Assembly (NCBI GenBank): GCA_002281855.1
Contig: NCHQ01000021.1
Span: 1-64,000 of the forward strand
Length of the DNA stretch: 64,000 nucleotides
Reading direction: 5' to 3'
DNA from: Rhodospirillales bacterium 24-66-33
GTDB taxonomy: Bacteria > Pseudomonadota > Alphaproteobacteria > Reyranellales > Reyranellaceae
Program-made: the position numbers and the translations under genes
Part shown: one piece after another, positions 1 through 7,515 of the stretch
Numbering within the stretch: the stretch's first letter is position 1
Layout: the number at the start of each line of letters is the position of its first letter
Notes under the pieces: model-generated
What the model was told of the DNA's origin: nothing
Databases searched by the model: none
What the model saw: the letters and a program-made list of their open reading frames with translations, nothing else

Positions 1-99
1 GACGCCACCGTGCCCTACCGCTACGTCTCCGAGACCCTGGCCGACGCCTCCAAGGGCGGCCTCTCCAAGATCGCCTTCGTCAGCGAACCGGCGCGCTGA
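1..99 (+). CDS. exbD: Biopolymer transport protein ExbD, C-terminal end only
   Basis: The window opens inside a gene; the last 32 residues and the TGA stop are visible. The tail reads D-A-T-V-P-Y-R-Y-V-S then G-L-S-K-I-A-F-V-S-E-P, the usual end of the ExbD/TolR periplasmic domain (family form VPYGxVVxVMDxxKxxGLxKIGFVTEP). ExbD forms with ExbB the inner-membrane proton channel that energises TonB. It lies 38 bp upstream of the PepSY gene on the same strand, so it is probably co-transcribed with it and with nikR. The call rests on the tail only; TolR is the alternative, but the neighbours favour a metal-uptake ExbD. Confidence 0.8.
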   Translation, partial: DATVPYRYVSETLADASKGGLSKIAFVSEPAR

Positions 100-137
100 G
101 CCCGGCCGTCACATCTCGTATTCCCGTGTGAGGAACC

Positions 138-1526
138 ATGTCCGACTATGTTGCGGGTCCAACGAAGCATGTCGCTTCCGCCGGTCCATCGGCGGAGCAG
201 CCCGCCGGCCGCCTGTACGCACGGCTCTGGCGCTGGCATCTGCTCGCGGCGCTCCTCGTGATCCCGTTCGTGCTCTGGCAAAGCACGACAGGGACCATCT
301 ATCTCTGGGCCGAATGGGGAATGGATCAGGCTCACCCCGAGCTGCGCTTCGTCCAGCCGGGCGCGGCGACCGTGCCGCCCAGCGTGCAACTTGCCGCGGC
401 GCTCGAGGCGGCGCCCAAGGAATTCTCGGCCAAGGTGACCGGCGGCCATGGCCACGGCGGCGGCGGCGCTCATGACCATGGCGCGATGACGGAGCAGGGC
501 GGCCCGCCGGTGCAGGAGATCATCCTGTCCGACGATCCGCGCCGCAGCACCCAGGTGATGATGCTGAACGAGAGCGGACTGCCGTATCCGATCTTCGTCG
601 ATCCTTATAGCGGGCGGGTACTGGGCTCGTTGACGGGAAGCCAGTGGCTGCCGGGCCTCACCAAAGCCCTGCATGGTGGCTGGCCGCTGGGCAAGCCGGG
701 GAGCTGGCTGCTCGAACTGGCGGATGGTTGGGCGATCTTCATGATCCTCTCCGGCCTCTATCTCTGGTGGCCGCGACAGCGCGGCTTCCTCGCCGCCCTG
801 CGGCCGCGCTTCGACCGGGGCGCGCGCATGGCAGTGCGCGACCTCCATGCCATCGTCGCCGTCCTCTTCTCCGCGGTGTTCCTCTTCTTTCTGATAAGCG
901 CCCTGCCCTGGACCGCCTTCTGGGGCGGCGAAGTCCTGTCGAGGGTCCAGACGGCGCTCAATCAGAAGGGCACCGCCGGCTTCTCGCCGGGCGGCGCCTC
1001 GGCGCAACAGATGGCGGCCGCGCAGAAGCCGATCGACGATCTGGTCGCCGAGGCGCGCACCCGCGGCATCAGCCAGGCGCTCAGCGTGCGACTGGCGCCG
1101 TGGCCGGGCGCACCCCTCTACATCGGCAACCGCAACGGCCCGCCGTCTGCCGACCGCGTGATCCTCGGAAACCCGAAGACGGGCGAGGTGACCCGCGATG
1201 CGCTGCGCGCCGAGCAGCCGGTGATCCCGCGCATGGTCGGCTTCGGCATCCACGTCCACCAGGGCGACTTCGGCCTGTGGAATCTCTGGATGAACACGGC
1301 CTTCGCCCTGTCGCTCATCTGGCTCACCGTCACCGGCGTCGCCTCGTGGTGGATGCGCCGGCCGCGGCGCAGCCTGGGCGTTCCGCGCAAGATGGAGCTG
1401 CGCTGGCCGCGGGCGCTGATCGCCACCGCGGCCGCGATGTGCCTCCTGCTGCCGATCTTCGGCGCCTCGGTCCTGCTGCTGCTCGGTCTCGAGCGATTGC
1501 TGGTACGTCGCGGGAAGCCCGCCTGA
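138..1526 (+). CDS. PepSY-associated transmembrane protein with a histidine-rich loop
   Basis: 462 residues. A first membrane helix lies at about 33-53 (with W-R-W-H before it), then a long periplasmic stretch, further helices near 194-215, 240-262, 390-410 and 430-455: the usual PepSY_TM layout. Residues 103-115 form a loop with H104, H106, H112 and H114 in a Gly-rich context, suited to metal binding. AGGA lies just upstream of the ATG. PepSY_TM proteins often sit beside TonB-dependent siderophore or metal receptors, and some reduce or release the metal at the inner membrane. Between exbD and nikR the likely substrate is nickel, but this is inference. The nikR start lies 46 bp downstream. 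Confidence 0.85.
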   Translation: MSDYVAGPTKHVASAGPSAEQPAGRLYARLWRWHLLAALLVIPFVLWQSTTGTIYLWAEWGMDQAHPELRFVQPGAATVPPSVQLAAALEAAPKEFSAKVTGGHGHGGGGAHDHGAMTEQGGPPVQEIILSDDPRRSTQVMMLNESGLPYPIFVDPYSGRVLGSLTGSQWLPGLTKALHGGWPLGKPGSWLLELADGWAIFMILSGLYLWWPRQRGFLAALRPRFDRGARMAVRDLHAIVAVLFSAVFLFFLISALPWTAFWGGEVLSRVQTALNQKGTAGFSPGGASAQQMAAAQKPIDDLVAEARTRGISQALSVRLAPWPGAPLYIGNRNGPPSADRVILGNPKTGEVTRDALRAEQPVIPRMVGFGIHVHQGDFGLWNLWMNTAFALSLIWLTVTGVASWWMRRPRRSLGVPRKMELRWPRALIATAAAMCLLLPIFGASVLLLLGLERLLVRRGKPA

Positions 1527-1572
1527 TATCATGACCTCCGGCGCGATAGGTCGCGAAGCGGAGGTGTGTGAG

Positions 1573-2043
1573 ATGCAGCGGGTCACCCTGTCGGTCGACG
1601 ACGATCTCCTGGCGACGCTCGACCGCCACATGAAGAAGCACCGCTATGCCAGCCGCTCCGAGGCGTTGCGCGACATCCTGCGCGACGCGGCGGCGCGCGA
1701 GGCACTCGAGGCCGGTCCCGCCGGCAAGGAGGAGGGCTTCTGCATCGCGACTCTCGCCTATGTCTACGACCACGAGACGCGCGATCTCGGCCGGAGGCTC
1801 ACCCAGGCCCAGCACAAGCATCACGATCTGCAGGTGGCCACCTTGCATGTCCATCTCGACCACGATTCCTGCCTGGAGGTCTCGGTGCTGCGAGGCCCGG
1901 TCAAGGCGGTGCGGGCGATGGCCGACGAGACGGTGAGCCAGCGCGGCGTGCGCCATGGCCAGCTCCACCTCGTCCCGGCGGAACTCGACAACAAGCGCCA
2001 CAGCCACGGCGGCCGCGGCGGCCACGACCACATTCACGCTTAG
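1573..2043 (+). CDS. nikR: Nickel-responsive transcriptional regulator NikR
   Basis: 156 residues. An N-terminal ribbon-helix-helix (about 1-45, beginning M-Q-R-V-T-L-S-V-D-D) is followed by an ACT-like nickel domain. The ligands of E. coli NikR (H76, H87, H89, C95) correspond in spacing and context to H81, H92, H94 and C100 here, within H-K-H-H-D-L-Q-V-A-T-L-H-V-H. The C-terminus (143-155) carries five extra histidines. An in-frame upstream ATG at 1531 exists, but GGAGG at 1560-1564 sits eight bases before 1573 and the family starts here. NikR represses nickel uptake genes when nickel is bound; downstream of exbD and the PepSY gene it probably controls that operon. Confidence 0.95.
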   Translation: MQRVTLSVDDDLLATLDRHMKKHRYASRSEALRDILRDAAAREALEAGPAGKEEGFCIATLAYVYDHETRDLGRRLTQAQHKHHDLQVATLHVHLDHDSCLEVSVLRGPVKAVRAMADETVSQRGVRHGQLHLVPAELDNKRHSHGGRGGHDHIHA

Positions 2044-2089
2044 AGCGTTTGTAGGCGAGATCGAATTGAGCCGAGCATTCCAACACCGA

Positions 2090-2201
2090 CCTCACCCTGA
2101 GGAGCATCGCGTAGCGATGCGTCTCGAAGGGTGGGAACGCGCACCTTGCCTGTTGCCCATCCTTCGAGACGCGCCACTTCGCGGCGCTCCTCAGGATGAG
2201 G
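2090..2201. repeat. Dispersed palindromic repeat, copy 1 (head-to-head pair)
   Basis: Two half-units face each other. The left half runs from CCTCACCCTGAGGAGC to GCGTCTCGAAGGGTGG, the right half from CCATCCTTCGAGACGCG to GCTCCTCAGGATGAGG, and the right is close to the reverse complement of the left. Each half also has a small variable stem in its middle (ATCGC-gta-GCGAT on the left). Related copies lie at 26759-26870 and 59994-60103. It fills most of the gap between nikR and the convergent ScfR-type gene and could form a transcript-end hairpin for both. Confidence 0.85.
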
Positions 2202-2241
2202 TCAGTGGGTCAATGTAAAATGGAAGGAATCTAGGCTTTCG

Positions 2242-3657
2242 CTAGGCCGTCGGGTAGGGCGCGAAGCGGCTGCGGTTCTCGTCGATGGTCAGGGGGCGGC
2301 CGATCGGCGGAAAGGCGCGTTGCGGGCAGGACGGCCGCTCGCACACGCGGCAGCCGGCGCCGATCGGCGTGGCACTGGCGGCATCGCCGAGATCGAGCCC
2401 CTTGGAATAGACGAGTCGCGCGGCATGGCGCAGGTCGCAGCCCAGGCCGATCGAGAAACTCTTGCCGGGAGCGCCGTATTCGCCATGGCCGCGTTGCACC
2501 GTGCGGGCGATCCACAGATAGGTGCGGCCGTCGGGCATCTGTGCGAGCTGCGTCAGGATGCGGCCGGGATGGGCGAAGGCTTCGTGCACGTTCCACAGCG
2601 GGCATGAACCGCCGACGCGCGAGAAATGGAAATCGGTCGCCGACTGGCGCTTGGAGATGTTGCCGGCGCGGTCGACCCGCACGAAGAAGAACGGCACGCC
2701 GCGCGCCGAGGGACGCTGCAGCGTGCTGAGCCGGTGGCAGATCGTCTCGTAGCCGACGCCGAACCAGCGGCCCAGCCGCTCGATGTCGTAGCGCACCGTC
2801 TCGGCGGCCTGCAGGAACGGGCCGTAGGGCAGCAACAGCGCACCGGCGAAATAATTCGCAAGGCCGATGCGGGCGAGGGCCTTCGCCTCATTCCCCTCGA
2901 AGGCGGCCTCGTCGACCAGGCGGCGCAGCAGCTCGTCGACTTCCAGGAAGGCGAGCTGGGTCGCCATCTGGAAGGCCTGCTGGCCCGGTCGCAAATGCGC
3001 CGAAAGATGCAGCACGCGGGCCGCCTTGTCGTAGCGGCGCTGGACGCCCGACGGCTCATCGCCCGAGTCGCGGGCGATGCGCACACCGTGGCGGTGCGAC
3101 ATGTAGTCGATCAGCCCGGCGTTGAAGTTGCCGACGGAGAGGCCGGCGGTTTCGTAGATGCGCTCGGCAGCATCATCGAGTTCGGCGACGTGATTGTGCC
3201 GCGCATAGAAGAAGTCGCGCACCTGCTCGAAGGGCATCGGCGTCGACTGCGAGTCCGGCCGCTCGTCGCCGAGGCGCGTGGCCATCGCGTCGGCGCGTTC
3301 GGTTTCGCTGCGGTAGCGGCGGTGGAGATTGACCAGTGCCTGCCCGATCGCGGGCATGCCGGCCGCCAGTTCGCGGATCTCCGCCAACGGCACGGCTTCT
3401 CCGGGCTGGGCCTCGGACAGCGCATCGCGCAGGTCCGAGATCAGCCGCGCCTCGTCATTGTCCGAGAAGAGCTGCACGTCGATGCCGAACACCGAATTGA
3501 TCTTCAGCAGCACCGGCACGGTGAGCGGCCGCTGGTTCTTCTCGAGCTGGCTGAGATAGCTGGTCGACAGGCCAAGCGCGTCGGCAAGGGCGGCCTGGGT
3601 CATGCGGCGTTCCTCGCGCAGCGCCCGCAGCCGCACCCCCATGAATGTCTTGCGCAT
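2242..3657 (-). CDS. Short-chain fatty acyl-CoA regulator (ScfR/RamB/PccR type, XRE HTH)
   Basis: 471 residues from the ATG at 3657. An XRE helix-turn-helix covers about 1-60 (R-M-T-Q-A-A-L-A-D-A-L-G-L-S-T-S-Y-L-S-Q-L-E-K-N). A middle region has the ImmA/IrrE-like helical context (A-N-Y-F-A-G-A-L-L-L-P) but no HExxH zinc motif. The C-terminal domain ends in a cysteine cluster C-R-V-C-E-R-P-S-C. This architecture is that of RamB, MccR and PccR, which sense short-chain acyl-CoA and control acetate or propionyl-CoA genes. It diverges from prpDCB, so it most likely controls 2-methylcitrate cycle genes and itself through the boxes at 3672-3720. A 19-residue upstream extension is possible but unlikely. 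Confidence 0.9.
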   Translation of the reverse strand: MRKTFMGVRLRALREERRMTQAALADALGLSTSYLSQLEKNQRPLTVPVLLKINSVFGIDVQLFSDNDEARLISDLRDALSEAQPGEAVPLAEIRELAAGMPAIGQALVNLHRRYRSETERADAMATRLGDERPDSQSTPMPFEQVRDFFYARHNHVAELDDAAERIYETAGLSVGNFNAGLIDYMSHRHGVRIARDSGDEPSGVQRRYDKAARVLHLSAHLRPGQQAFQMATQLAFLEVDELLRRLVDEAAFEGNEAKALARIGLANYFAGALLLPYGPFLQAAETVRYDIERLGRWFGVGYETICHRLSTLQRPSARGVPFFFVRVDRAGNISKRQSATDFHFSRVGGSCPLWNVHEAFAHPGRILTQLAQMPDGRTYLWIARTVQRGHGEYGAPGKSFSIGLGCDLRHAARLVYSKGLDLGDAASATPIGAGCRVCERPSCPQRAFPPIGRPLTIDENRSRFAPYPTA

Positions 3658-3671
3658 CTCGTCCTGTGTCC

Positions 3672-3720
3672 TTTGCAAACTTCGCAAAACGCGCGACCAC
3701 CATCCGCAAAACATCGCAAA
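3672..3720. promoter_or_regulatory. Probable operator boxes for the ScfR-type regulator
   Basis: Four copies of an 8-base box in two pairs: TTTGCAAA (3672-3679) and TTCGCAAA (3681-3688), then TCCGCAAA (3703-3710) and ATCGCAAA (3713-3720). TTTGCAAA is the core of the sites known for RamB in corynebacteria and, from memory, for PccR in Rhodobacter (two such boxes four bases apart). The array starts 15 bases upstream of the regulator start and lies in the 172-bp gap shared with prpD. Binding is inferred, not shown. Confidence 0.7.
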
Positions 3721-3829
3721 TTCAGCAATTTAAACGGTGCGGTGTGTTGCAGATATTGCGGAGACGGCGGGCGTTGGCAAGGTCGGCGCGACGCTGTCGC
3801 CAGTCATCATTCGACAAGGAAGCCGCTTC

Positions 3830-5350
3830 GTGAAGTTCCACAGCGTCCGCACCTACAAGTCCGCCGAAAGCCTGCCGCGTGAGCGGCAGCTTGCCTGGAA
3901 GATCGCCGAGGTCGCGGTCGATCCGGTGCCGATCGCGGATGAGGTGGTCGAGATGATCGGCAGCCGCATCATCGACAATGCTGCCGTCGCCGCGGCCTCG
4001 CTCAACCGCCCGCCGATCGTCAGTGCGCGTGCACAGGCTCGTGCGCATACGGGCAAGCCCGGCGCGACGCTGTTCGGCCTGTCGAGCTTTCCGTCGCGCC
4101 GCGTTTCGCCGGAGTGGGCGGCCTGGGCCAATGGTGTCGCAGTGCGCGAACTCGACTATCACGACACGTTCCTGGCCGCGGACTATTCGCATCCCGGCGA
4201 CAACATCCCACCCGTGCTCGCCGTGGCGCAGCATTGCGGCCTGAACGGCGGCGCCCTTGTGCGCGGCCTGGCCGCTGCCTACGAGCTCCAGGTGGACCTC
4301 GTGAAGGGCATCTGCCTGCACGAGCACAAGATCGATCACATCGCCCATCTCGGCCCCTCGGCCGCCGCCGGCATCGGCGCGGCGCTCGGCCTGCCGGTCG
4401 AGATCGTCTATCAGGCGGTGCAGCAGGCGCTGCACGTCACGACCACGACGCGCCAGTCGCGCAAGGGCGAGATTTCGAGCTGGAAGGCCTATGCACCGGC
4501 CTTCGCGGGCAAGATGGCGGTCGAGGCCGTCGACCGGGCGATGCGCGGCGAGGGTGCGCCGTCGCCGGCCTACGAGGGCGAGGACGGCTTCATCGCCTGG
4601 CTGCTGGGCGGGCCGAAGGCCGAGTATGTCGTGCCGCTGCCCGAGCGGGGCGAGGCCAAGCGCGCGATCCTCGACACCTACACCAAGGAGCATTCGGCCG
4701 AATATCAGAGCCAGGCGCTCATCGATCTGGCGCGGCGCTTGGGGCCGAAGATCAGCGATCTCTCCAAGATCCGCGATATCGTCATCCGCACCAGCCATCA
4801 TACGCACCATGTGATCGGCACCGGCGCCAACGATCCGCAGAAGATGGATCCGACGGCCAGCCGCGAAACGCTCGACCATTCGATCATGTACATCTTCGCC
4901 GTCGCCCTGCAGGACGGCGGCTGGCATCACGAGCGCTCCTACGCGCCCGAGCGCGCGCAACGGCCCGATACGGTCGCGCTGTGGCACAAGCTCAGCACCG
5001 TCGAAGGTCCCGAATGGACCGAGCGCTATCACGCGACCGATCCGGCGCGGAAGGCGTTCGGCGGCCATGTGACGGTGACGCTCGACGACGGTCGCGTGAT
5101 CGCCGACGAGATCGCGGTGGCCGACGCCCATCCGCTGGGCGCCCGTCCGTGGCGCCGGCCCGACTATGTCGCGAAGTTCCGCACCCTGGCCGACGGGATC
5201 GTGGCCGAGGCCGAGCAGAAGCGCTTCCTCGAAACGGTGGAGCGCCTGCCGGAGCTCGGGGCCGATGAGCTCTGCCAGCTCAACTTCGTCGTCAGCCCCG
5301 ACCAGCTCCATGCCCCCGCTGCGCGCGGGATCTTCGACGCCGCTGAATAG
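3830..5350 (+). CDS. prpD: 2-methylcitrate dehydratase PrpD
   Basis: 506 residues of the MmgE/PrpD family. It dehydrates 2-methylcitrate to 2-methyl-cis-aconitate in the cytosolic 2-methylcitrate cycle that burns propionyl-CoA. The GTG at 3830 is preferred because AAGGA at 3816-3820 is well spaced and the family begins K-F-H-S-V-R-T with P-R-E-xx-L-A-W-K-I-A; the frame stays open upstream to 3737. Conserved stretches include D-Y-H-D-T-F-L-A-A-D-Y-S-H-P-G-D-N and L-D-H-S-I-M-Y-I-F-A-V-A-L-Q-D. The length is slightly above the usual 480-485. prpC follows after 12 bp. No AcnD gene is nearby, so the hydration step probably uses this protein plus an aconitase elsewhere. Confidence 0.95.
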   Translation: MKFHSVRTYKSAESLPRERQLAWKIAEVAVDPVPIADEVVEMIGSRIIDNAAVAAASLNRPPIVSARAQARAHTGKPGATLFGLSSFPSRRVSPEWAAWANGVAVRELDYHDTFLAADYSHPGDNIPPVLAVAQHCGLNGGALVRGLAAAYELQVDLVKGICLHEHKIDHIAHLGPSAAAGIGAALGLPVEIVYQAVQQALHVTTTTRQSRKGEISSWKAYAPAFAGKMAVEAVDRAMRGEGAPSPAYEGEDGFIAWLLGGPKAEYVVPLPERGEAKRAILDTYTKEHSAEYQSQALIDLARRLGPKISDLSKIRDIVIRTSHHTHHVIGTGANDPQKMDPTASRETLDHSIMYIFAVALQDGGWHHERSYAPERAQRPDTVALWHKLSTVEGPEWTERYHATDPARKAFGGHVTVTLDDGRVIADEIAVADAHPLGARPWRRPDYVAKFRTLADGIVAEAEQKRFLETVERLPELGADELCQLNFVVSPDQLHAPAARGIFDAAE

Positions 5351-5362
5351 AGGAGGAGCGCC

Positions 5363-6541
5363 ATGTCCAGTTCGATCCCGGCCAAACCTGCGCCCAAGAA
5401 ATCCGTCGCCCTGTCCGGCGTGGAAGCCGGCTCGACCGCGCTCTGCACCGTCGGCCGCAGCGGCAACGACCTGCATTATCGCGGCTACGACATTCTCGAC
5501 ATCGCCGAGCGCTGCACCTTCGAGGAGATTGCGCATTTGCTCGTGCACGGCAGTCTGCCGACCGAGGTTCAGCTCGCATCCTACAAGGCCAAGCTTCGCT
5601 CGCTGCGCGGCTTGCCGGCGGCGGTGAAGCGCACGCTCGAAGCGATTCCCGCCGCGGCTCATCCGATGGACGTGATGCGCTCGGGCGTCTCGGCGCTGGG
5701 CTGCGTGCTGCCCGAAGCGGCCGACCACAATCATCCCGGCGCGCGCGACATCGCCGACCGGCTGATGGCCTCGCTGGGCTCGATGCTGCTCTACTGGCAC
5801 CACTATGCCCACAACGGCCGCAGCGTGGATGTCGAGACCGAGGACGACAGCATCGCCGCGCACTTCCTGCATCTGCTTCACGGTCAGGTGCCGAGTGCGA
5901 GCCATGTCCGGGCCATGGACACGTCGCTGATCCTCTACGCTGAGCACGAGTTCAACGCCTCCACCTTCACCGCGCGCTCGATCGCCGGCACCGGCGCGGA
6001 CGTCTATTCGGCGGTGACCGGTGCGATCGGTGCGCTGCGGGGGCCCAAGCATGGCGGCGCCAACGAGGTCGCCTTCGAGATCCAGCAGCGCTACGAGGAT
6101 CCCGACGCGGCCGAGGCCGATATCCGCCGGCGTGTGGCTGCGAAGGAGGTCGTGATCGGCTTCGGCCATCCGGTCTACACGATCGCCGACCCGCGCAACG
6201 AAGTGATCAAGCGGGTCGCCCGCCAGCTCGGCGACGAGGTCGGCACCAGCCGCATGTTCGACATCGCCGACCGGATCGAGGCGGTGATGGGCGAGACCAA
6301 GAAGATGTTCGCCAACCTCGACTGGTTCAGCGCCGTCTCGTACCACTTGATGGGCGTGCCGACAGCAATGTTCACGCCCTTGTTCGTGATCGCCCGGACC
6401 TCGGGCTGGTGCGCGCACATCATCGAACAGCGCATCGACAACAAGATCATTCGTCCGGCGGCGCACTATACGGGACCGGAGAACCGTGCCTTCGTGCCGC
6501 TCGTCCAGCGCGGCAAGCCAGCGCCCGCGCGCGCAGCCTGA
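5363..6541 (+). CDS. prpC: 2-methylcitrate synthase PrpC
   Basis: 392 residues, citrate synthase superfamily. It condenses propionyl-CoA with oxaloacetate. The catalytic triad is in place: H230 (G-P-K-H-G-G-A-N), H269 (G-F-G-H-P-V-Y) and D320 (N-L-D-W-F-S-A). GGAGG before the ATG supports the start. At under 400 residues it matches the short methylcitrate synthase type rather than the longer hexameric citrate synthase. It sits between prpD and prpB, which settles the substrate more firmly than the sequence would alone. Confidence 0.95.
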   Translation: MSSSIPAKPAPKKSVALSGVEAGSTALCTVGRSGNDLHYRGYDILDIAERCTFEEIAHLLVHGSLPTEVQLASYKAKLRSLRGLPAAVKRTLEAIPAAAHPMDVMRSGVSALGCVLPEAADHNHPGARDIADRLMASLGSMLLYWHHYAHNGRSVDVETEDDSIAAHFLHLLHGQVPSASHVRAMDTSLILYAEHEFNASTFTARSIAGTGADVYSAVTGAIGALRGPKHGGANEVAFEIQQRYEDPDAAEADIRRRVAAKEVVIGFGHPVYTIADPRNEVIKRVARQLGDEVGTSRMFDIADRIEAVMGETKKMFANLDWFSAVSYHLMGVPTAMFTPLFVIARTSGWCAHIIEQRIDNKIIRPAAHYTGPENRAFVPLVQRGKPAPARAA

Positions 6542-6546
6542 ACGTC

Positions 6547-7485
6547 ATGCCGTATCTAGTTGCCAAGGACCTGCCGTCCGAGCCCGCTGGCATGCGCTTC
6601 AGGGCGTTGCTCGACCGCCCCGCGATCCTGCGGATGCCCGGCGCCCATAACGGCATGGCCGCGCTGCAGGCGAAAGCCGCCGGTTTCGAGGCGCTCTATC
6701 TCTCGGGTGCGGCCATGACCGCGTCGATGGGATTGCCGGATCTCGGCATCATCACGGTCGAGGACGTCTGCTTCTTCATTCGCCAGGTCGTGCGGGCCAG
6801 CGGCCTGCCGGTGCTGGTCGACGGGGACACGGGCTACGGCGAGGCCCTGAACGTCATGCACATGGTGCGGGCGTTCGAGGAGGCGGGCGCGGCGGCGGTG
6901 CATATCGAGGACCAGCTGCTGCCCAAGAAGTGCGGGCATCTCAACGACAAGAAGCTCGCCAGCGCGCACGACATGGCGGCCAAGGTCGCCGCCGCCGCGA
7001 AGGCCCGGCGGCATCTCCAGGTGATCGCGCGCACCGACGCCTATGCCAGCGAAGGCATGGAGGGCGCAGTCGCCCGCGCCAAGCTCTACATCCAGGCCGG
7101 CGCCGATGCGATCTTTCCCGAGGCGCTCTCCACGGCCGACATGTTCCGCGACTTCGCCCGGGCGCTGCCGGGTGTGAAGCTGCTCGCGAACATGACGGAG
7201 TTCGGCCGCACGCCGTTCTTCACCGCGGGCGAGTTCGAAGCGATGGGCTACGCCATGGTCATATGGCCGGTGTCCTCGCTGCGCGTCGCCAACAAGGCGC
7301 AGGAGCGGCTGTACGCCGCCCTTCGCCGCGACGGCGGCACCCAGGCGTCCCTGGGCGACATGCAGACCCGCGCCGAACTCTACGCCGCGATCGATCTCGC
7401 CGGTTACGAGGCGCTGGACGCCTCGATCGTCCAGACCGTCCTGCCTTCCGCGCACGGCCGCAATGCGCTCGATGCGAACGGCTGA
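6547..7485 (+). CDS. prpB: 2-methylisocitrate lyase PrpB
   Basis: 312 residues of the isocitrate lyase/PEP mutase family. It cleaves 2-methylisocitrate to pyruvate and succinate. The K-K-C-G-H active-site motif is at residues 127-131, and the metal-binding V-D-G-D-T-G-Y-G lies near 91-98. The ATG at 6547 follows the prpC stop by 5 bp; the frame is open further upstream inside prpC, but homologues start here. The order prpD-prpC-prpB gives a full cycle except for the acyl-CoA synthetase (prpE), which is not in the window. Confidence 0.95.
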   Translation: MPYLVAKDLPSEPAGMRFRALLDRPAILRMPGAHNGMAALQAKAAGFEALYLSGAAMTASMGLPDLGIITVEDVCFFIRQVVRASGLPVLVDGDTGYGEALNVMHMVRAFEEAGAAAVHIEDQLLPKKCGHLNDKKLASAHDMAAKVAAAAKARRHLQVIARTDAYASEGMEGAVARAKLYIQAGADAIFPEALSTADMFRDFARALPGVKLLANMTEFGRTPFFTAGEFEAMGYAMVIWPVSSLRVANKAQERLYAALRRDGGTQASLGDMQTRAELYAAIDLAGYEALDASIVQTVLPSAHGRNALDANG

Positions 7486-7515
7486 ACGCGCCTGATCCCC
7501 AAGAGGAGTACTCGA

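Noticed and set aside
3722..6466. A 914-codon open frame on the minus strand over prpD and prpC
   Set aside because: Low-complexity Arg/Gly/His/Asp-rich translation with no family resemblance, exactly antisense to two clear enzymes; typical of high-GC DNA. The same holds for minus-strand frames at 6556-9663, 28643-31975 and 34708-37428 and the plus-strand frame at 56926-59394.
7486..7515. A cobalamin or SAM riboswitch ahead of metE
   Set aside because: The gap after prpB is only 30 bp, too short for either, and none of the conserved boxes is present. Nothing like a B12 box was seen ahead of meaA (12278-12381) either.
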